Assembly (NCBI GenBank): GCA_024402615.1
Contig: JAKSTK010000004.1
Span: forward strand, 1-43,781
DNA from: Treponema sp.
GTDB taxonomy: Bacteria; Spirochaetota; Spirochaetia; Treponematales; Treponemataceae
DNA: 43,781 bases
Direction of reading: 5' to 3'
Under the pieces are notes generated by a model that saw nothing but the letters and a program-made list of their open reading frames with translations, was not told the origin of the DNA and made no database searches. Position numbers and translations under genes: made by a program. Shown one piece after another: positions 24,323-33,004 of this stretch (its first letter is position 1; every line of letters begins with the position of its first letter).

Positions 24323-26872
24323 CTATTCCATCATTAAAATTACTTTAAGGAGATTTGCAACACAGAACTGCAGGTCTCCTTTTGTGATTTTAAATCCGTC
24401 TACCTCTTCTCCAGTTTCAACAGCCTTAATAATATCATCAATATTCTGCTGACAACCAGGCATCTGAACATCATTTCCTGCGTAAATACATCCACTGGAA
24501 GCAGAAACAGGATAAATTGACTTATATTTTTCTGTAAGTGGTGATTTTGGGAAAGAAGTACACCAGTCTGTCATTACAAAACCTTTAAATCCCCATTCAT
24601 CGCGCAAGGCTTTCTGACACAAATCTTTTTGATTTGGAGTATGAAGTCCGTTCAAAAGATTATAAGAAGTCATAATAGTTAATGGCTGAGATTCTTTTAC
24701 GGCAATTTCAAAACCTTTAAGATAAATTTCGCGGATTGCTCTTTCAGAAATATGAGCATTCATAAAATAACGGTTTTCTTCCTGATTATTTGCTGCAAAA
24801 TGTTTAATTGTAGTTCCTCTGCCTTTATTACTCTGAACACCTTTTGTCATGGCTGCAGAAATCTTACCGGTAAGTAAAGGATCTTCCGAATAATATTCAA
24901 AATTTCGTCCACAAAGTGGATTTCTGTGGATATTCTGAGCAGGAGCAAGCCACAAATCAACTCCCATAATCTCCATTTCGGAACCAATCATTGTTCCAAG
25001 AGCTTCTACCATCTCTGGATTCCAGCTTTGTGCCAGAGCCCAACCGATTGGAATTGCAGTACAGTACTGATAATAATCAATTGCGCCTTCTGGAACATTT
25101 GTAAATGGATTAAAATAATCACCGAAAACTTCTCCACCTGGCAGCTTATTTCCGTCCTTATCAGTTTTAAAATGTGGATCAAGACGAATTCCTGCAGGTC
25201 CATCAGCCATAATCAGCCCTTTAAATCCACGGTTTTCCTGAATTACACGGCAGGAATCTCCCGCAGCACCAGGAACTGTTACAGATGCAGCACCAATTAC
25301 ACTGCCTTCTCCGCCTTTTACAGTTCCAACACAAAGCATTGCCATTTCTTTTACGGTAAGCTGAGCAATCAGTTCTTCCAAAGTACAATTTCCGGCTTTT
25401 ACATCTTCAATTGTTAGAACCTTAGTTTTATCTGTAGTGAATTCAGGTCTGTCTTTCTGATAAACATTCTGGCGGCAGATAATAGCTTTTGTATCTACTG
25501 CAATTTTAAAACTAACTTCAGGAAGTTTTGATTCTCTTGCAGACGGTTTGATTTCGGCAAGTTCACAATCCAATGGAAGAATATTTTCACATTTTTCTGT
25601 AATTACATCTTCTGCAAAATTCAAAATTGCAGCGGCGGTAGTTGTTCTGGAATCTGTACCAATACGAACAACATAATCACCTTTTTCAATTACCCAGCTG
25701 GCACATTTTTCACAATAAGAAGCAAGACTTTCCATTGCAAATTCCAGAGCAAATTTCTGTTTTTCTCCCGGTTTAAGTTCCTTTGTTTTTACAAAAGCCT
25801 TCAATTCCTGATAAGGTTTATCCAACATTTTTCCTGGGGCAGAAACATAAAGCTGAATTACTTCTTTTCCTGAATATTCTTTGCCAGTGTTTTCTACACA
25901 AACTTCCGCAATAATTTTATTTTCCTTCTGACAAACCTTTTCTACCGAATAACTAAAGGTTGTATACGAAAGACCAAAACCAAAAGGATAAACAACCGGT
26001 TTGTCAAAGGAATCAAAATAACGGTAACCAACATAAATTCCGTCTTTGTAATAATCATCATTAAGATTTCCGTTATTAAAACTGAATTCTGCCGATGAAG
26101 GATAATCCCAATAATCGCAGGCTACAGTGTCTGAAAGATGACCAGACGGAGTATGTGTACCATCAAGAACTTCTGCAAGAACTTTTCCGCCCATATTTCC
26201 CAGCTGATTCATTAAAAGAATACTGTTGACCCCTTCAATTGCAGAAAGATCAGTCATATCAATTAATCCACCGATATTCAAAACCACAACCAGTTTTTCA
26301 AAGGAAACTGCAAGTTTTTTTATGGAAGCAAGTTCGTTATCAAAAAGCTGATAATCTCCTTTTGCATTATGACGGTCTGCCGCTTCTCCAGATTTACGGG
26401 AAATTACAAAAACTGCGGTATCAGTACCGGCATTTTTAATATCATCTTCGGTAATTACTTCAATATCAGGTTCCACAAAAGGAGTGTCAAACTCTACGAT
26501 ATTGGAATGCTTGTTCAGTCTTTTACTTTCTTCTTCAAGCCATAATCTGTATTCCTTTTTCTTTCCCAGATAAAGTTTTTCGTTACGGTTAATCCAGTCT
26601 TCAGTGCTTACAGTCCAGCCAGCCGCTTTTAACCCCTGCTCAATATTAATTGAACTGCGGACATCAACATCCCCAGAACCAGTTCCACCTTTTACTGTAT
26701 TTCTTGCACCATTTCCGAACAAGGCAATTTTTCCTTTTGATTTTAAAGGTAAAACACCGTCATTTTTTAACAGAACAATACATTCTGCAGCATAATCAGA
26801 AACCAGTTTAGAGTTTTTGATTTCTCTTTCTGTAATTTCACTGTTTGTTGTAGCCCAGATTTTTGCAGCCAT
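24323..26872 (-). CDS. GH3 beta-glucosidase/xylosidase with permuted domain order
   Basis: The 849-residue enzyme lacks a signal peptide and is probably cytoplasmic. The domain order is reversed compared with most GH3 enzymes. The alpha/beta sandwich domain comes first (about 1-260, AAECIVLLKNDGVLPLK, IALFGNGARNTVKGGTGSGD), then a fibronectin III-like domain (about 310-410, YVGYRYFDSFDKPVVYPFG, KPGEKQKFALEF). The catalytic TIM barrel is last (about 530-849, MADGPAGIRLD, IKHFAANNQEENR, and nucleophile Asp in GFVMTDW near residue 766). This order is known from Ruminococcus and Butyrivibrio beta-glucosidases. It should release terminal sugars from beta-linked oligosaccharides. The start has AGGTGG 7 nt upstream, and a 15-bp palindrome just upstream may be its operator. 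Substrate preference cannot be read from sequence. Confidence 0.9.
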   Translation of the reverse strand: MAAKIWATTNSEITEREIKNSKLVSDYAAECIVLLKNDGVLPLKSKGKIALFGNGARNTVKGGTGSGDVDVRSSINIEQGLKAAGWTVSTEDWINRNEKLYLGKKKEYRLWLEEESKRLNKHSNIVEFDTPFVEPDIEVITEDDIKNAGTDTAVFVISRKSGEAADRHNAKGDYQLFDNELASIKKLAVSFEKLVVVLNIGGLIDMTDLSAIEGVNSILLMNQLGNMGGKVLAEVLDGTHTPSGHLSDTVACDYWDYPSSAEFSFNNGNLNDDYYKDGIYVGYRYFDSFDKPVVYPFGFGLSYTTFSYSVEKVCQKENKIIAEVCVENTGKEYSGKEVIQLYVSAPGKMLDKPYQELKAFVKTKELKPGEKQKFALEFAMESLASYCEKCASWVIEKGDYVVRIGTDSRTTTAAAILNFAEDVITEKCENILPLDCELAEIKPSARESKLPEVSFKIAVDTKAIICRQNVYQKDRPEFTTDKTKVLTIEDVKAGNCTLEELIAQLTVKEMAMLCVGTVKGGEGSVIGAASVTVPGAAGDSCRVIQENRGFKGLIMADGPAGIRLDPHFKTDKDGNKLPGGEVFGDYFNPFTNVPEGAIDYYQYCTAIPIGWALAQSWNPEMVEALGTMIGSEMEIMGVDLWLAPAQNIHRNPLCGRNFEYYSEDPLLTGKISAAMTKGVQSNKGRGTTIKHFAANNQEENRYFMNAHISERAIREIYLKGFEIAVKESQPLTIMTSYNLLNGLHTPNQKDLCQKALRDEWGFKGFVMTDWCTSFPKSPLTEKYKSIYPVSASSGCIYAGNDVQMPGCQQNIDDIIKAVETGEEVDGFKITKGDLQFCVANLLKVILMME

Positions 26873-26892
26873 AAAAATACCACCTGTTTATT

Positions 26893-26907
26893 TTCTATCG
26901 GATAGAA
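26893..26907. promoter_or_regulatory. Operator-like palindrome upstream of the GH3 gene
   Basis: TTCTATCGGATAGAA is a perfect 7-bp inverted repeat around a central G, 20 nt upstream of the GH3 start codon. Its position suits repressor binding; it differs from the GH39 motif, so another regulator would be involved. Confidence 0.45.
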
Positions 26908-26992
26908 TTATATTTCACAATTTTTATACATTATATCATACAAGAAGAACTACAACAGAAATATAATGAATCTCTACAACAATCAGCGAACC

Positions 26993-27020
26993 AAAATATA
27001 ATATAAATATATTATATTTT
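26993..27020. repeat. AT-only inverted repeat between GH3 and thyX
   Basis: AAAATATAATATA and TATATTATATTTT form 13-bp perfect arms around AA. It lies midway between two divergent genes and could be a shared promoter element, a binding site for an AT-preferring protein, or chance in AT-rich DNA. Confidence 0.35.
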
Positions 27021-27068
27021 GCATCTTCGGAGTAAAAAGCAATTCTTCCCCAAATCAAAAAATCCCTT

Positions 27069-27092
27069 TATAATAAAAAGACACTTAAGGAG
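27069..27092 (+). promoter_or_regulatory. -10 box and ribosome binding site of thyX
   Basis: TATAAT (27069-27074) and AAGGAG (27087-27092, 6 nt before the ATG) precede the gene. No good -35 is seen at the right distance, only TTCCCC. Confidence 0.45.
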
Positions 27093-27098
27093 ATATAA

Positions 27099-27803
27099 AT
27101 GATCACTATTTTACCTTGGACAAACAAAGAACCTTTGAACACAATCGGTTATTGTGCCGGAGTTTGCTGGAATAGTCCTGTTGAAGATAAAGAAAAAAAC
27201 ATTGCCCGTGCAAAAAACTGCATTCTTAGTGGTCATACCCGTACAGCCGAATATCCTGAAATTTTCTGTATTGTTGACGGTTATTCTGCCCGCTGTATTC
27301 GTGAATTATATACTCACATTATTGGTACAACCCGCCTTCAGAGTTCTACCCGCTATGTAGATGCAAAAAACATGAATATTGATGAAGAATTCTATTACCC
27401 TTTTAAAGATGAAGCAGCTCAGGTTTATCATGACGGCTTGCAGAATATTATGGATACTTACCAGAAACTGGAAGAATTAGGTTATCCAAAAGAAGATGCG
27501 GCAAACATTCTGCCTTTAGGTATGGAATCGAAAATTGTATGGAAAATTAATCTCCGTGGACTTATGCATTTTATGAATATGCGTCTCTGCTCCAGAGCAT
27601 ATAAAGAAATCCGCCAGTTATCTAACGAACTTAAATCTGAACTTCGCAAGCTTTCTCCAGAATGGGAATGGATTTGCGATACTTTACTGGTTCCAAAATG
27701 TGAAGCGGTTGGTTACTGTGATGAAGCAAAATGCTGTGGAAGAAAAATCACAAAAGCCCAGATGCTGGAAGCTGTTGAAGAATGGAAAGCTAAACAGAAA
27801 TAA
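27099..27803 (+). CDS. thyX: FAD-dependent thymidylate synthase
   Basis: The 234-residue enzyme belongs to the flavin-dependent ThyX family, which methylates dUMP to dTMP using methylene-tetrahydrofolate and NADPH. Recognisable segments are SGHTRTAEYPEIFCIVDGYS, then RELYTHIIGTTRLQSSTRYVDA, which covers the ThyX motif region with SSTRY, and LPLGMESKIVWKINLRGLMHF with MRLCSRAYKEIR. The first part of the motif (RHRxxS) is replaced by THIIGTTRLQSS, as in a divergent subgroup. The C-terminus has two Cys pairs (CEAVGYCDEAKCCGRK). Its presence suggests the cell may lack ThyA. It is a single-gene unit with its own promoter and terminator. Confidence 0.88.
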   Translation: MITILPWTNKEPLNTIGYCAGVCWNSPVEDKEKNIARAKNCILSGHTRTAEYPEIFCIVDGYSARCIRELYTHIIGTTRLQSSTRYVDAKNMNIDEEFYYPFKDEAAQVYHDGLQNIMDTYQKLEELGYPKEDAANILPLGMESKIVWKINLRGLMHFMNMRLCSRAYKEIRQLSNELKSELRKLSPEWEWICDTLLVPKCEAVGYCDEAKCCGRKITKAQMLEAVEEWKAKQK

Positions 27804-27824
27804 AATGAAGAACTAAAGTATAAG

Positions 27825-27857
27825 ACCTGTGAACGAGCGTTTGCAGGTTATTTTTTT
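27825..27857 (+). terminator. Rho-independent terminator after thyX
   Basis: ACCTGTGAAC (27825-27834) pairs with GTTTGCAGGT (27839-27848), with two G-U wobbles, and is followed by TATTTTTTTATC. It also overlaps the stop codon of the convergent ligase gene, where the minus-strand T-run is weak. Confidence 0.75.
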
Positions 27858-29131
27858 ATCTTTTCTATTACTTTTCCGTAATCAAGCTTTGTTTTGTGTT
27901 TCAAATCATACGGCAGTTTTCTAAAACGATGATATATAACGCCCGTTTCTTCTTTTACTTTGCCGCAATAAGCAACATTAACCGAATTTTCAAAGTAAAA
28001 ACTAAAGCCGTCTTTCATTTCCGGATTTTCTTTTCTTAAATATTCATCATATTCGTAATTATAAAAGGATTTTTCGCCACAACTGTATTTTTTACGGCCT
28101 AAAAGCAGCAGTTTACCATCCACAACCTTGCCGTAATCTCCGGTATTGTGAGTATGATTTTCTCCAATTACAGTTTCTCCGGAAATAACAATTTCTCCCG
28201 CACCGTTTTTATCGGGATTCATAATTGTGACCGCAATTCCATTAGCTGCAGAATCAAAAGTAAAAGGATTTGCTGCATAATTTTTAAGGGAAGTTTTATA
28301 AATTACCGCCCCTTCCGAAGCGCCATACACATAAGTTATTTCTGCATTGGGAAGTTTAGAAAGAATTTCCTGAGTTTCTTTTTTATACAGAATGGCGCCA
28401 CCAAGGAAAGTTCTTTTTATAGACTGCACAGGCTTTTTAATTTTTCTGATTTTTTTGATTGGAGCCAGAAGCATTGTAACTCCATATTTTTCACAGTCAT
28501 TGATTCTTTTTGAAATAAAACAGGTATTATTCATCAATACAGAAAGCAGCGAATACATTGGCAGTAAACCGTAAGTAATATCATCATTACGGATATCTGC
28601 ATTGTTACGGATAAGAGTGATCTGCGATTCCAGAAAATCTATATTGCGTTTTATAACCTTTGGGATTCCTGTAGTGCCAGAGGTAAAAGTAATAATGGAT
28701 GATGATTCCCTCGCCGTCTCAAAACTTCCGCTGTTGTAAAAATGAGAAAGATTTATTGTTTTATTTTTACCTGGCAGTAAAAAAGTCAGTTTTGAGGTAA
28801 TCCTGTCCGTAAGGATATCTGTAACTTCGGCCAGTTCCAGCATTTTTCGAGTTTTGTTTCTGTCACTAAAAGAATCAATTATTACAAGATTTTTACCAAG
28901 AAACACACAGGAAAAAATTCCTACAAAAAATAAATAACTGTATGGATAAGAGAAAATCAGAACATTATTTCCAGTCAGTTTTTTCTGAAGATATCCGTTC
29001 ATTTTATAGACATCAGAAAGAAATTCCTGAAAACTTACCTTATTAGAACGAAAACCTTCTGTATAAATAAATGCAGTTTTAGGATTATTCCGTGCCTTTT
29101 CTACAAATTCCTGCAGGAAGTTATTTTTCAT
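27848..29131 (-). CDS. Compact AMP-forming acyl/amino-acid ligase (OleC-like C-terminus)
   Basis: The 427-residue member of the adenylate-forming superfamily has the AMP-binding motif SSIITFTSGTTGIPKVIKRN (about residues 145-165), YVYGASEGAVI, a GD switch (HNTGDYGKVVDG) and LLLLGRKKYS. It is about 100-200 residues shorter than acyl-CoA synthetases. The end reads FRKLPYDLKHKTKLDYGKV, a P-x-D-x-[RK]-H-x-x-K pattern seen in OleC-type enzymes and their relatives, so the C-terminal catalytic lysine is present. Substrate is unknown: fatty acid, beta-hydroxy acid or amino acid are all possible. It is the last gene of the six-gene cassette and its start overlaps the BtaA-like gene by 11 nt. Confidence 0.82.
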   Translation of the reverse strand: MKNNFLQEFVEKARNNPKTAFIYTEGFRSNKVSFQEFLSDVYKMNGYLQKKLTGNNVLIFSYPYSYLFFVGIFSCVFLGKNLVIIDSFSDRNKTRKMLELAEVTDILTDRITSKLTFLLPGKNKTINLSHFYNSGSFETARESSSIITFTSGTTGIPKVIKRNIDFLESQITLIRNNADIRNDDITYGLLPMYSLLSVLMNNTCFISKRINDCEKYGVTMLLAPIKKIRKIKKPVQSIKRTFLGGAILYKKETQEILSKLPNAEITYVYGASEGAVIYKTSLKNYAANPFTFDSAANGIAVTIMNPDKNGAGEIVISGETVIGENHTHNTGDYGKVVDGKLLLLGRKKYSCGEKSFYNYEYDEYLRKENPEMKDGFSFYFENSVNVAYCGKVKEETGVIYHRFRKLPYDLKHKTKLDYGKVIEKIKK

Positions 29132-30221
29132 AAACTAAAAAATCCCGGTAAAAATATGCTCTGTCTTCAATGTAATCCTGTTTTCCGTTAATTCTCTGCC
29201 AGTACGGAAAACTTCTGACATTCATCATATTCCAGAAAGCAACAATTCCTTTTTCGTTAAGATGATTTTGAATTTTGTGCATATAATCATCCATAACCTT
29301 GTCACTCATATATTCAAAAATATCGGAAAGATTCATAAAGTCATACTTTTGAACAAACATTTCATCAAAGCGTTTATATTCTACTGTGATATTATCCAGA
29401 TTTTCTTTGATTTTATAAAAGTTTTCCTTCTGGAGATAATATGGTAATTCCGGATAATAAGTATTTAAAACATAACCGTAATAAGGATTTGTTCTGTTTA
29501 GTACATTCGTAAAACCGGTATCTACCCTGACTTTAAGAATCTGCGAAAGACTTTCTCTACTATATTTGAAGAATTTTTTATCACGACCAAGCTTTGCCAT
29601 TACTTTTTTTGAGAAAAAGATTTTAAACATAAACTTAAATCGTTTTGTATTTATTTTTTTTCTGTAAATTTCCCGTTGTTCTTCAATAGTTTTTGCAGCG
29701 GCAAACTTTTTAATATTTCTGTTGCCACATGTCAGAGGGAAAACAATATTACGGAAAATATGAAAATATTGTTCAAAACGACCACAATTTACAAGTCCAA
29801 TTTCAATTAAAAATAAATGAGAATCAAAATAATTCTTTACCTCTGGTTCTAAAAATGCAGAAATTTTATTGTACAAATCTACACGAGCTGCTGAAGAATC
29901 TTTATTTGCTCTGTATTTTTTGTAATTTCCGCCGGCTTCCAGATCTATTATTCCAAGAAATTTAAGCATTTCTTCCCAGGATAAATGGCGTATAGCTTCT
30001 ATTTTCAGCTTTCCCAGATAAACCTGTGACGGATTATAATCAAAGGCATGAACTTTTATATCATTTTGGGTAAGAAAAGCCAGAGAATTATCTAAACCAG
30101 AAGCTACAGAAAGTACTTCTTTTGTCTGTGGAGTGATATATTTTTTTAACAGCAAAAAATCTTCATGACAATTGCTGTAATGAATGTAATTATCTTCCTT
30201 GTAATAATTCTTCAGTTTCAA
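29121..30221 (-). CDS. BtaA-like (DUF3419) 3-amino-3-carboxypropyl transferase
   Basis: The 366-residue protein matches the DUF3419/BtaA family. Near the N-terminus VLSVASGLDNSLAFL is the SAM-binding loop, followed by VHAFDYNPSQVYLGKLKIEAI. Near the C-terminus YDFMNLSDIFEYMSD and GIVAFWNMMN complete a methyltransferase-like fold. BtaA moves the 3-amino-3-carboxypropyl group of S-adenosylmethionine onto diacylglycerol in betaine-lipid synthesis. No BtaB-type N-methyltransferase is adjacent, so the product may stay unmethylated or the acceptor may differ. Translation starts at TTG 30221 (GGGGAAA nearby), inside the upstream gene (32-nt overlap), and its end overlaps the ligase start. The family is well supported; the acceptor is unknown. 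Confidence 0.78.
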   Translation of the reverse strand: MKLKNYYKEDNYIHYSNCHEDFLLLKKYITPQTKEVLSVASGLDNSLAFLTQNDIKVHAFDYNPSQVYLGKLKIEAIRHLSWEEMLKFLGIIDLEAGGNYKKYRANKDSSAARVDLYNKISAFLEPEVKNYFDSHLFLIEIGLVNCGRFEQYFHIFRNIVFPLTCGNRNIKKFAAAKTIEEQREIYRKKINTKRFKFMFKIFFSKKVMAKLGRDKKFFKYSRESLSQILKVRVDTGFTNVLNRTNPYYGYVLNTYYPELPYYLQKENFYKIKENLDNITVEYKRFDEMFVQKYDFMNLSDIFEYMSDKVMDDYMHKIQNHLNEKGIVAFWNMMNVRSFPYWQRINGKQDYIEDRAYFYRDFLVYEK

Positions 30222-33003
30222 TTTTAATTTCCCCTTTAGACGCGTCCAATGTGACTACATCTCCCGTTTTTAAAACCTGTGTAATTCCAGATACTCCAAC
30301 AATACAAGGAAGCTTCATTTCCCTGGCAACAACAAAACTGTGAGAAAGCATACTGCCGTGTTCAACAATTAAACCGCTGGCCATAGGGAACAGACTAATC
30401 CACCCTGGGTCTGTTCGTTTAGTAACTATTATAGAACCTGGAACAAAAGTATCATCCTTTGTTTCCATTACACAAACTTTTTCTTTTATTATACCATTAC
30501 CTGAAGGAATTCCGGAAAAACCTTTTGAATTTATAAAAGAAATTGGAAGAATTTTGTCTCCAAAAAAGGCAATTCTGGAATAATATGGCTTTTTACTGTC
30601 TATTGCTTCCTGCTTTTTACGGTCTGCTACAGTTTTACGGTAATCAAAATTTTCCTTGCTGTAGAAAACTTCATTTTTAGTAAGATAGAAAACATCTCTG
30701 TAAGAATCTAGTTTTCCCTCTTTTTCCAGATTTTTTCCGCAGCTTAAAAAGATATTTCTGATCACAGAAAAAATATAAGTTCGTCGTAAACGCAGCCTTT
30801 CCCGGTTCTGAATAAAGTGTCTTGCTTTACCTGCAAGTCGCTTTAACGAGGCTGGAATTTCAATTTCCGACGGTTTTATATCAATTTTTGTCTGATTTTT
30901 TAGACTATCTCTTAACAATTCGAATATTAAAATAGGATTTTCTATCATTGTTACGGTTTCCAGTTTCAATTCATTAATAACTCTAGGACCGAATCTGTAG
31001 ATATAATCATGTAAAATTGTTGAAAATTCACTTTCTGTTTCGTAGTATTTAGCAAACAGTTCTTCGTTTGTGAGAGTTTCAAAATCAGAAAGAATAGAAT
31101 TATTTGCTCTAATATATTCTGTAATTTTTATAAACTCTGTTGCATTTTGAGCACTTTCCACATTTCCATTGTTATTTACCGCAAATGCCAGTAATTCATC
31201 ACGATTGGGATAAGCTTTAACCTTCTCTTTCAGGCGACCAAAATTCATCATTACGCCAATATCATTTAAAATTGGAATAGTAAATTCCTTAATGATTTTT
31301 GAATCAATTTCTTCATAGAGTGAAACCAGTTTATTTTTAGTAAGATGATCAAGATTTTTGCCGTAGTATGGATTTACAATCTCGTTGAAATTATGAATAA
31401 ATTTTTCTGAGAGCTCATCAATTTTACTGAATTTAGAAAGTAATGCATAACCAACTTTAATATAATCAAAAAAGCCCAGCTTTGTACGCTTAAAACTGTT
31501 ATTTCCTGTCTTTACGCCCATCATACTTTCCATGTAATTTGTGGAATTTTTGGACGGAAAAACTGATGTTACCTTGTACCAGGAATTCAGATTGTAATAT
31601 AACTTTCCTTCAAAGGAATAAAGCATATTATCCAGATAGCACTTATTTTCTCTGATTATTTTTTCATTGATGTTTGTCAAATGTCCGGTTTCTGTATAAA
31701 CCTTGGAATAAATTTCATGAGCAAAAGAATGAGTTAATGGAGATGTCATTCCGTAATAAGACTCAATAAGATTTGAATTATCAATAAGTAAAGTAAGGTT
31801 ATGAGTATCAATATCGTAAGTAGTAATTGCTCTGGACTGTAAAAAATAAACTTTCCCGTTTTTAACTGCAAATTCACAGTCCTGAAAACGGTTTGTTTTT
31901 GCTCTAAGCTCATCTGCCAGTTTTAAAAGTCTCTTCAAAATCTTTTTATTCAGAATATCAGGCCCTTTTATTTCTATTTTTTTACCATCCAGATAATAAG
32001 TAGTTCCATCCACCGTACCATCTACCAATTTGTCGCCAAGACCTTTTGTTACGCTGATTACAGTTTCAGAAATATTGTTGGTTACCGGATTAATTGTATT
32101 TAAAACTCCGGCAAAATCTGCATCAACCATTTCCTGCAGTAATACAGAAATCTGAATATTCTCTGTGCTAAGGTTATTTTCGCGGCGGTAATTCATAGCC
32201 ACATCACTGTGTGCACTTTCCACAACTGCCAGGATTTTTTCCAGCACCTCGCTTTTTTTTACATTCAGAAAAGTATCATGAATTCCCGCAAAACTATTAG
32301 CAGCAGAATCTTCATCAATGGCAGAAGAACGAACCGCATAAAGTTTATTATTTTTACAAAAGCTATTTACAATCAATTCCAGCTTTTCTTTATCTGGAGG
32401 ATTCAGATATTCTGCTTTAATTGGATAATACGCAGGCGTATTTTTTATATTCAGTTTGTAAAGATTAAAGGTTTTGCCGCCAATTTCCTCAAGAGTATAA
32501 ATTTCTTTCTTCTTCATAAAACTCAATCCTAAACTAAATATCAGACACAAACTGATAATCAAAATATTAGAAAAATGTAATCCAAATTCATAAAATATTA
32601 TAATTAAAAAAGTTACAGGAACAATAACCGGCTTCAAAAAATCCCATTTGCAGCAATAAATCACAACTATCAGCAAAACAACTGCCAGAAACAGAAAATG
32701 AAAGGTCAAAACCGAAAGTAAAACTGCAACTGCAACGGACAAAAGGGACAGAGTAAACAGTATTTTACGACCAATCACCGCTTTTCCATTCAATTTGTCT
32801 TTATAAAAATCAGAAAAATCATCCAGAAACCGTAATCCCAGAAAAACCGGAAAAAGAATTAAAAAACTGGGATTAATAAACTTTTCAAAAGGATTTGTAT
32901 AAAACAAAAGAGAAACCAGCAGCAATGTATATGCAAGAACAACAAAAACGGGATTCAGCACATATTTTCGGACAATAAGTTTTACCTGTTCTGCTTTTTG
33001 CAT
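30190..33003 (-). CDS. UbiA-like membrane domain fused to a PEP-synthase/rifampicin-phosphotransferase-like enzyme
   Basis: This 937-residue fusion has about six N-terminal transmembrane helices (residues 15-175) with the motif RFLDDFSDFYKDKLNGK, which resembles the first Asp-rich motif of UbiA prenyltransferases. The second Asp motif is not evident, so only a UbiA-like half may be present. Residues about 195-405 form a PEP/pyruvate-binding ATP-grasp domain (YAVRSSAIDEDSAANSFAG, LLQEMVDADFAGVLNTI, GKVYFLQSRAIT). A long helical middle region follows. The C-terminal swivelling domain has the phospho-accepting His in IVEHGSMLSHSFVVAREM. This resembles rifampicin phosphotransferase or PEP synthase, which use a phospho-His relay. 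It may phosphorylate a membrane-bound substrate; that is inference. The gap to the upstream gene is 1 nt. Confidence 0.8.
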   Translation of the reverse strand: MQKAEQVKLIVRKYVLNPVFVVLAYTLLLVSLLFYTNPFEKFINPSFLILFPVFLGLRFLDDFSDFYKDKLNGKAVIGRKILFTLSLLSVAVAVLLSVLTFHFLFLAVVLLIVVIYCCKWDFLKPVIVPVTFLIIIFYEFGLHFSNILIISLCLIFSLGLSFMKKKEIYTLEEIGGKTFNLYKLNIKNTPAYYPIKAEYLNPPDKEKLELIVNSFCKNNKLYAVRSSAIDEDSAANSFAGIHDTFLNVKKSEVLEKILAVVESAHSDVAMNYRRENNLSTENIQISVLLQEMVDADFAGVLNTINPVTNNISETVISVTKGLGDKLVDGTVDGTTYYLDGKKIEIKGPDILNKKILKRLLKLADELRAKTNRFQDCEFAVKNGKVYFLQSRAITTYDIDTHNLTLLIDNSNLIESYYGMTSPLTHSFAHEIYSKVYTETGHLTNINEKIIRENKCYLDNMLYSFEGKLYYNLNSWYKVTSVFPSKNSTNYMESMMGVKTGNNSFKRTKLGFFDYIKVGYALLSKFSKIDELSEKFIHNFNEIVNPYYGKNLDHLTKNKLVSLYEEIDSKIIKEFTIPILNDIGVMMNFGRLKEKVKAYPNRDELLAFAVNNNGNVESAQNATEFIKITEYIRANNSILSDFETLTNEELFAKYYETESEFSTILHDYIYRFGPRVINELKLETVTMIENPILIFELLRDSLKNQTKIDIKPSEIEIPASLKRLAGKARHFIQNRERLRLRRTYIFSVIRNIFLSCGKNLEKEGKLDSYRDVFYLTKNEVFYSKENFDYRKTVADRKKQEAIDSKKPYYSRIAFFGDKILPISFINSKGFSGIPSGNGIIKEKVCVMETKDDTFVPGSIIVTKRTDPGWISLFPMASGLIVEHGSMLSHSFVVAREMKLPCIVGVSGITQVLKTGDVVTLDASKGEIKIETEELLQGR

Positions 33004-33004
33004 T

